Source of the DNA: an uncultured Pseudomonas sp.
GTDB taxonomy: Bacteria > Pseudomonadota > Gammaproteobacteria > Pseudomonadales > Pseudomonadaceae
Direction: 5' to 3'
Length of the DNA: 34,869 nucleotides
Assembly (NCBI RefSeq): GCF_946885885.1
Contig: NZ_CAMPHN010000033.1
Location: 1-34,869, forward strand
Shown here: positions 15,555 to 22,900 of the stretch, one piece after another
Layout: each line of letters starts with the position of its first letter
How positions within the stretch are numbered: the first letter of the stretch is position 1
Notes under the pieces: generated by a model
Seen by the model: the letters and a program-made list of their open reading frames with translations, nothing else
Databases searched by the model: none
What the model was told of the DNA's origin: nothing
Made by a program: the position numbers and the translations under genes

Positions 15555-16273
15555 CCGGCAAAGCTTTCAAGACTACGGCCAAGGCTCAAGAGGTTAAGAC
15601 TGGCCAACCGCTCGTTCCAGTAACGGTTGTCGTTGATGACCGAGCTGCAACTCGCGAAGCGATCATCCGAAAGGTGCGCTCTTCAGGACGTCAGTTTGTC
15701 GAGCGCTCTGAATGGGGGGCCATTGCGGCAAAGGAAGGGATGGAATCAGATTGGGATTATTCAATGATTGCTTTTCACCATGCCGGACGCAGTTACAGCT
15801 GTGGGCATGGTGCTGATCAGATGAGAGATACTCAAGAGGAGCACCTTGGCAATAAATACGACGACATCGCATATCATTTTGGAATTGATTGCAGTGGAAC
15901 TGTTTATGAAGGTCGGGACATCCGCTTAAAGGGCGGCAGTGTGCGAGGGTATAACACCGGTGTTATTGGGATTGTTTTCTTGAACAACCTCACCGTTGCC
16001 ACCGAGGGCGATGATATTTGGGCAATGGGGCGTGAGACTATTGAGCGGCTGGGAGTTAACACGACCAACGTTATACCGTCCCTCCAGATTGATGCCGCCA
16101 CCAATTTGATCAGTGCTCTCAAAAGTGTATTTGTGATTAAGCAATTGGGCGGGCATCGTGAGTTTCCGGGGCAAGCTGCAGACGGAAAAATTTGCCCGGG
16201 CAATGTAGGGATGGAATTTGTGAGAAACATGAGGGTGGTTACAGGCTTATTGCCTCCGCCGACATCGCCATGA
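15551..16273 (+). CDS. PGRP/Amidase_2-type N-acetylmuramoyl-L-alanine amidase, putative T6SS effector
   Basis: A 240-residue zinc amidase that should cut between MurNAc and the peptide stem of peptidoglycan. Zinc ligands are visible: H76 or H77 in IAFHHAG, H202 in LGGHREFPG and C215 in KICPGN. Y108-H109 in IAYHFGID and the VYEGRD turn match the PGRP/T7-lysozyme fold. The first ~45 residues precede the catalytic domain and could be the loading region. There is no signal peptide, as expected if delivery is through a secretion needle. Coupling to the PAAR gene (ATGA overlap) and to a small membrane protein downstream points to a type VI effector. A phage endolysin is the alternative, but the PAAR coupling argues against it. 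Confidence 0.85.
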   Translation: MTGKAFKTTAKAQEVKTGQPLVPVTVVVDDRAATREAIIRKVRSSGRQFVERSEWGAIAAKEGMESDWDYSMIAFHHAGRSYSCGHGADQMRDTQEEHLGNKYDDIAYHFGIDCSGTVYEGRDIRLKGGSVRGYNTGVIGIVFLNNLTVATEGDDIWAMGRETIERLGVNTTNVIPSLQIDAATNLISALKSVFVIKQLGGHREFPGQAADGKICPGNVGMEFVRNMRVVTGLLPPPTSP

Positions 16274-16566
16274 AAAAAAAGATAATCCTTGCTTTGATAA
16301 TCCTTGTGCTGTCATTTTTATGGCTGAACGTAGGCGTTTATGAAACATACTTCGCTGAAGATAATCGAACTGTGTTTTTTATAAAAAAACATAAAACATT
16401 ACAAGTTCGGTTCGAAAACATCTTCCTAACGGATGAAGATGACAAACCAGTTGATCGGCTGAGCGACGAAGAACGTCAGTTAGTCATCGACTATTGCAAG
16501 TACCGACTGGGCATCGAAACAGAGCTAAAAACGCAGGAAGAATTGGAGAAGTGTAAGAGCACCTAG
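16270..16566 (+). CDS. Small membrane-anchored protein, candidate amidase immunity protein
   Basis: A 98-residue protein that I do not recognise by family. The N-terminus is three lysines followed by a hydrophobic helix (about 5-24), a signal anchor or uncleaved signal, which places the charged remainder in the periplasm where a peptidoglycan amidase would act. The ATG overlaps the amidase stop (ATGA), so the two are translationally coupled. Its codons are clearly AT-richer than those of its neighbours (for example the run ATAAAAAAACATAAAACATTA), a common mark of horizontally acquired immunity genes. Immunity function is inferred from position, size and topology only. Confidence 0.7.
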   Translation: MKKKIILALIILVLSFLWLNVGVYETYFAEDNRTVFFIKKHKTLQVRFENIFLTDEDDKPVDRLSDEERQLVIDYCKYRLGIETELKTQEELEKCKST

Positions 16567-16641
16567 CAGGGACTGTCACGTTGCCTTCTTCCGGTCCTAT
16601 CCTGCATGGACGTACCGTACTTACACGACGTGGATCTCGCT

Positions 16642-16716
16642 ATGAAAAGCACCCTGCTCGTCACCGCGCTCGCCCTAAGTCTTTCTGCTCAGATTGCCTT
16701 CGCCGGGTGCTACTGA
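16642..16716 (+). CDS. 24-residue signal-peptide-like mini-protein
   Basis: A tiny frame starting MKSTLLVTALALS and ending AFAGCY. It has the n-, h- and c-regions of a signal peptide (AFA-G cleavage) and almost nothing after the cleavage site. The stop TGA is directly followed by the GTG of the next gene, suggesting coupling. The ribosome site is weak. It may be a leader or secreted micropeptide, or the eroded front of a longer secreted protein. Confidence 0.4.
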   Translation: MKSTLLVTALALSLSAQIAFAGCY

Positions 16717-16953
16717 GTGGGTCTTTCTCAAATTATCGGCGGTGCCTTGGGTCTGCTTGTGCTCGGCGCCCTAGCCATGACCCAGATGCCGAAAGAATGG
16801 CAGACTACCGGCGGCTGGCTGCTGTTCAGCCTGGCAGGCATACCGCTGTTCGGCATCGTTATCGCGCTTATGGTGAAAGTGCCGGTCTTGATGTTCGGCG
16901 CCGTGGCCTGGGCCTGCTTCCATGCAGGCCGGAATAGCCGCGGGCGGCGCTGA
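16717..16953 (+). CDS. Small multi-helix membrane protein
   Basis: A 78-residue hydrophobic protein starting with GTG immediately after the preceding stop codon. Two to three helices are visible, at about 5-22, 32-50 and 52-69, followed by the basic tail GRNSRGRR. Size and topology would suit a small holin or an accessory membrane protein, but there is no decisive motif. An in-frame ATG at 16777 would remove the first helix. It ends 1 bp before the end of the convergent polyvalent-protein gene, so it is either the last host or cargo gene or belongs to the prophage edge. Confidence 0.5.
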   Translation: MGLSQIIGGALGLLVLGALAMTQMPKEWQTTGGWLLFSLAGIPLFGIVIALMVKVPVLMFGAVAWACFHAGRNSRGRR

Positions 16954-16954
16954 A

Positions 16955-19900
16955 CTACTCCCTCGCGCGGATATCCTCGATCCGCTTCCCGGCCCGCTCA
17001 GTCAGTCGGCTCTTGATCACCGACAACCGATCCAACTCCCTTCTCTTGCCCTCCGCATCCATTCCGCCGAGGCGCACCACGTCCATACGAGCGTTGATCG
17101 CGCTCAGCTGTCTCTGCGTCTGGTTCAACGACTTACGCATCGCCAGCTCCCCCCGCTTCTCCTGCACCAACTCCCTCGCTTCATCCAGGCGCCCCAGTTC
17201 TTGCAGGCGCTTCACGTCGGCATAGACTCGTCCCGACTCCTTCAACCCTTCATAGAACAGCGTGCTGTAGCGATCGTATGGCGCGGGTGCGCCGAGATCG
17301 CGGTAGAACCGCTTGATCGGCTGGTACTCGCTCCAACGCTTGGCCGGTTCGGTCTCACCGTTGGCCGTGCGCCAGATCGTGTCGGTGATCCCTGCCACCC
17401 AGGCGCCGACCTGGCCCAGGTAGCCCTGGATCAGATGGTCGGCTTGCAGCGGTGACAGAGTCAGTCCATCGCCGAGTACCGATGTGGCCTCAGAAATGAT
17501 CTTGGCCGGTGCCGTTGTGGTGGCGCGCGCGCGAAGCGTCGGGCTCACCCGCTCCATACCTGCGCTCTCGATCGGTCGCCCGGTGAAGGCGTCCTTGTTC
17601 GCGTACACGTCCAGTGCCGGTTGGAACGCCTGCGGCACCGGCGAGAAGCTGAAGGTCTGGGTCAACATGACCTGGAGCCGGTCACGGAACAGCTTGCCGG
17701 TGGCTTTGTCGTCCACGAACTGCTCGAGCGTGCGTTCCGCCAGAGTGGAAATGGCGCCAACCTCGAACGGCTTCGGCAGGAAGAAAGCCTGGTCGCCGAT
17801 GCGGAAGAACCAATAGCTGTCTTTCTGCCAATCCTCGAGCTTTCGGTATTCCTCGTCGTCGTGATTCGCCAGGTAAAGCAGCATGCTGGCCAGGGCCAGC
17901 GCGCCGGTCACCGTAGCGAAGCGCGCTGCCGCCACCCTGTCGCTGGCCGTGCCCTTGCCGAAGGCAGTGAGCACCGCAGGCTTCGCGCCCGAGCGATACA
18001 GCTTGTCTAGGCCCTGCAGGCGGGCATTGAGGAATGGCACGGTGCGGACCAGGAAGCGCACCGCTGGCCAGGCGCCTTCCTGGCTGAAGTCCATCAGATC
18101 CCGCGCCTCGTAGGCGGCGCGTAGTGTGCCCTTGTCCAGGTTCTGCTGAAACGCTGCCGCCCGGTTGGCGTTCTCCATCGTATTGGCAAAGCCGTTGTAA
18201 GCATCCCAACCAGCCATCAATAGTTTCGGGATCGCCTTGGGCCCATCGACCAGCTTAGCGCCACGCAGGTTGCGCCGCAGCCCCGCCTTCACTTCCTCCG
18301 GATCGGCGCCATAGATATGGCCGAAACTGAAGGCGCCGCCGCCGGCCAGCAGCCGTGCCCGGGTCTTCTCGTCACGGTAGGACTTGAGCCCTTGGTACAT
18401 GTTGCCCGGTGCGTTCTTGCTCACTGGTGTGGTCGCCGCGGCCTGCATCGAGTCGCGCAGGAAGTTGGCCACGATAAATTGCGGCGTGATCGTGGTCATA
18501 TTGGTGAACACCCGCTTGAACTTGGCCATGGTGCGCACGGCGAAGTTGTTCAGGCCGGGATCCGCCAGCGAGGTGAGGGCCTCGAATACCAGCGCGTCGT
18601 CGATCTGGTACCAAATCCGTTCGCCGCCCTTGAGTACAAACGTGCTGCTCTTTGGGTCGCGCGCCGACTCTTTTACCTCTTGGGCGATTTCCAGTTTGAT
18701 GGCGTTGTCGATCGCCTGCGCCGCGGCCTGGTTCTTCAGGCTGGCGGTCAGCAGATGGTGGAAGTTCATCAAGGTGTTTTCCAGCAGATCATTCAGGTTC
18801 TGCTTGCCGCCCTTCAGCTTCTTATAGGCTTCCTGCCGGCTGAGGCCCTTGGCCGCACGCGGGCCGCCGCCCTTGGCTTCTTCATCCATGACCCGGTAGA
18901 ACGGAACATAGAACTCGTCGCGCCACATCGCCCTACTCTCGGAGCTGATAATGCCCGTCTGCTCGGCAATCGCCAGCACGTCGTCGCGGTACTGCTGAAA
19001 CTCACGAAACACCTCGTCGTATAGCTTCGCGCGGCTGCGGCCATCTGCGGTATTACCGCGATTGATCCCCTTTAGCGCAGCAATATCTTGGGCATCGAAC
19101 AGGTTTTCACGGCCTTCGGCGGCCAGCTTTGCCGCGCGATTGCCGGCGATCCAACCCAGGAAGCGCTCGATCTCCTTGGCTTCACCGAGCCGACTCAACA
19201 CCTCGCCTAGCCCCATGCTGCCGTCATCGCGGGAGCTGATGACCTTCTGCCTTTGGTCGAAGACGATGCGACCATTGTGCAGCATGGAATTCAGCGCACC
19301 GGCGGCGGCCGGCGCCATGCGGGCAAGCACCCACGCGCTGCTGGTGATCGAGGTGTCGAGGAAATCAGAACCATGCAGGCGCTCGTCCAGCTCCTTCAAC
19401 GCGGCATAGCGGTCGACCAGGCCCTGGCGAATCTTGGTCATCAGCCGGTCGGTGCGCTCACGGTACCAGTCGATCGCACGCTCGCGCGCAGTCAGTGGCG
19501 CAATCTTGCGCAGCGCCGCTTGCTCGGCCGCGTTCAGATCGGGGAAGGCTTCGGAGGTGTGCGGGCGCCGGGCGGCGCCGAGGGAGTAGAGCGTGTCGCC
19601 CGGGTCTACAGGTGCTTCAGTTCCGGATCGATCGCCAGCTGCTCGTCCGCCCACTTCGCTGAGGCCTCGAAACTGCGCCGCAGCGAGTCGATCTCGGAGT
19701 TGCTCAGGCGATAGCTGTCCCTTGTCGAACGTGAGGAGAGTTCGAGCTTCGGACTGGGTGAGGCCTTCGAAGCCATAGCCGAAGGTGTCACGCCACCAGG
19801 GTTCAATGTCGCCGTACTTGCCACGGACTTCCGCCAGGGTGCTGGGATCAATGGCAAGTTTGCGAGAGTAGTTCTTGCCGGTCAAGGCCAGCGCGGCCAG

Positions 19901-22900
19901 CACCCGGCCGCCGTTGTCCTCGATGTGGGTCTTCAGCTGCGCCAGGGTGCCGCCCTGGGTCAGGGTGTCGTCGATGATCAAGAAGTCTCCGGTTGCCACC
20001 TCACCGGCGAAAGTTGGCTGGTTGGCAATGCGCTCCAGGGCATTGGCCTGGGTGCGGCCGACCTTCTCGGCCTGGATTGGCTTGGTGTCCACCTGCAATC
20101 CAAGACGCTTGGCTAGTACCTTGGCGACCATCAGCGGAATGCGGTTGTCGCCGGCTCCCTCCCGCGCCAGCACCGGGACGATGCGCGGTTTGCTGCCTTC
20201 AGGAATCAGCGCGCGCGCCTGCTCGACGAACTCGGGCGTCACTGCATCGCGCGCCAGACGCAGGGCCGCTGCATCGTCGCCGGCCTTGGCCGCCGGATAG
20301 TCCGGGTGATTGTTCAGGAAGCTCAGCGGGTGCGCCAGCACGGTATCCGGAAACGCCTCAGACCAGCCGCGCCGGGAGTACAGCACCGCCTGGTCGGCGT
20401 CCCGCTGACCGTTCTGCCGGCGCAGCCAGGCGCGCGACTGCTCGCCCAGCGCCAGGATGTCGGTATAGGTCCAGGGCACTTGCGGGAACATCTGGCGCAG
20501 CAACTCGCGGATCTTCGACAGCACTCGCTGCAACATGGTCGGGCGGTCGCCGTCCTCGAGAAGGTGCGCGACCATCTCCTGCGCCACCAGCACGCGCTGC
20601 TGCTTGGCATCCAGTCGCTTCAGCACCGAGGCATAGGCGTCGCGAATCTGGCCGATGCGTTGCCTGCCTTTCGCCGTGGCCTGCTGGCTGGAATAGAGCC
20701 GCTCCATGGTGGAGTCCAGCTCCTCGCCCAGCAGACCTCGAATGCCGCGGTGCCCGACTTCCTCATGCACGGCGGTGTAAATGGCGTCCGCCAGGCTGCT
20801 GTGATTGCCGGCTACGACGTAGGTTTTCCCCGAACTGCGGACGCCGCGTAGATCCTCTGGGGCCACACCGTCACGCTTCGCCCGGGTGCGCGTCGACAGG
20901 GGCAGATCCTCGAAACCCTGCACCACCTCGACGCCAGCCAGCTCTGGTAAGGTCTTCAGTGTGTCCCGCAGCTGCTTGGCAGCCACCTGCACGCCAGAGG
21001 CCCCGGTCTCCGCCTCAGCACCCTGGCTGTACAGCTGGACGCCCTCCTCGGTCTCGCGGGTCTCGATGGCGTCCACCAGGTTGTCGAAGGCCAGATTGAT
21101 CGCCTTCCGCTCCTCGCCGGCCGGGAATGGGCGCTTCCAGCCCCACGGCGTCGGGATGCCCGCATTTTCTGGGCCATAGTTCAGGAAGGGGCTTTTGCCG
21201 CCACGCTCGGCAATCATGTCTTCCACATAGCCCTGAAAGGCACGCGCCGCCATCTCGTGCGGCGTGGTCCAGTAGTCGGTACCCCGCCCCTGGTCCAGCT
21301 CCTTGGCGTCCATCGCAAACTGGGTCGGTACGTGCTTGGTCTTCTCGGCGCCGCCCTGCGCCTCGGCCAACATCTTCAAGCGCGACGAGTAGGTGCCCAT
21401 AGCCCCGCGCAGGCGATCCAACTCGCCATTGTGGTCAGCGTTAAAGCCGCTCCGCCCGCGCACAGCCTTGTATATCGCGCTGAGCTGCTCCAGTGCATCG
21501 TTGGTCCAGCGCATGCCACTGAAGGTGCCGCGGCCGCGAACCTTCACCGGGGCGTCCGGATTGGTGGCGCGCAGCTCGGTATCCAGCTGCACGCCATCGA
21601 GAATCTGTTGGACCACAGTGTCGAAACTGGCTAACTGCTCGGCGCTCGCTGGCTTGTTGTGGCGCTTCCAGTATTGCGGGTTCTTCTGCTCGGCCAGATC
21701 GGCGCGCAGGCGCTTGAGCCGGTCGGCCACCTCATCACGAGCCCGAGCCACGAAGCTGTCGGCACGCGCGGTGTCTTCCACGTACTGCTCGGCCTTGCGC
21801 TGCATGGTGTCCATCAGCTGGGTGTAGGCCTGCCGAACCTCCAGCCGTACGCCTGAGCCGGCACGCCGGAACCCCGAACTGGCTGCATCACGCTCGAACG
21901 AATCGGACGCCTTGAGCGAACGGGTACCGTCCTCGTCGATCACCCATTCAGCCGATGCCTTGCCGTCCTGACGGCCGAAGTAGTGATCCAGGGCATGGAA
22001 CCACTCGTGCGCCAGGGAGCCGGCACCGTTCATCTTGGTCAGGTTGATGGCGGCCTTGTGCGGCTCATAGTGCGCGCGGGCACCGCTTAGCCCGTGGCCA
22101 CGCGCACCGAAGGCCAGCGCCAGATCGCCGTTGAGGCTGATTGCCTTCGGCGGGATGTCCATCACCTCGGCCAGATCGAGCAGGCCATCGTAGGCGTCGT
22201 CGAGCAGTTGCTGCCGCTCGTCCTGGTTGTTCCAGTTGCCGAACTCCACACCGCGGAAACCGAAGGTGTCGATGAAGTCACGATCCTTGACAGGCCCTTC
22301 GCGGCGGGCGGCGCCAATGCGCAGCGCATTCTCCGGTCGCGGCAGGTCGGCCTCGCCGAAGGTGGTATTGGTCTCGATGATCTGCTGCGCATTGGCGGCC
22401 ATGTACTCCATGGCGGCATCCCGGCTCGGGAAAACCTGGTCAACTACCTTTACTCGTTTGCGATCGCTGATGCTCCGCCAGATCTCAAAGCCCGTGCCCT
22501 CACCATGGCGCAATGGGACGGCCCGGTGTTTCTGCGCAACCGCGATCAGTGGCACGGCCTGTTCGGCTTCCTCCCGCGTGGCATAAGTGCCGGTACCAAC
22601 CTTCTTCGGCTGCTTCATCCAATCCTTGGAGCGCGAATCCCGCACCTCCCAGCGACCGACCTCCGCGGTGTTGCTGCTGCTCACCACCTGTGAGATCTCG
22701 AAGCGGCGGGCCCATGCCGGGCGGGTATCCCCGCTGCTTGCACGCCTGGGCGTTGCACCAGTAGAGGCGGCCCGATCCTTGCGGGCACCGCCGATCTTCT
22801 CGCCGAAATCCTTGATATTCGCCTTCTGCTCGGCTTGGGGTTGCGCCTGAGCCTCCTCTGCGATCGGCTGCTGATCAGCCTCCAGCGAAACCTCGCCGCT

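Noticed and set aside
15551..16273. The amidase as a prophage endolysin
   Set aside because: It is coupled to a PAAR gene, lies on the opposite strand from the phage module, and the phage already has a lambda R-like endolysin.
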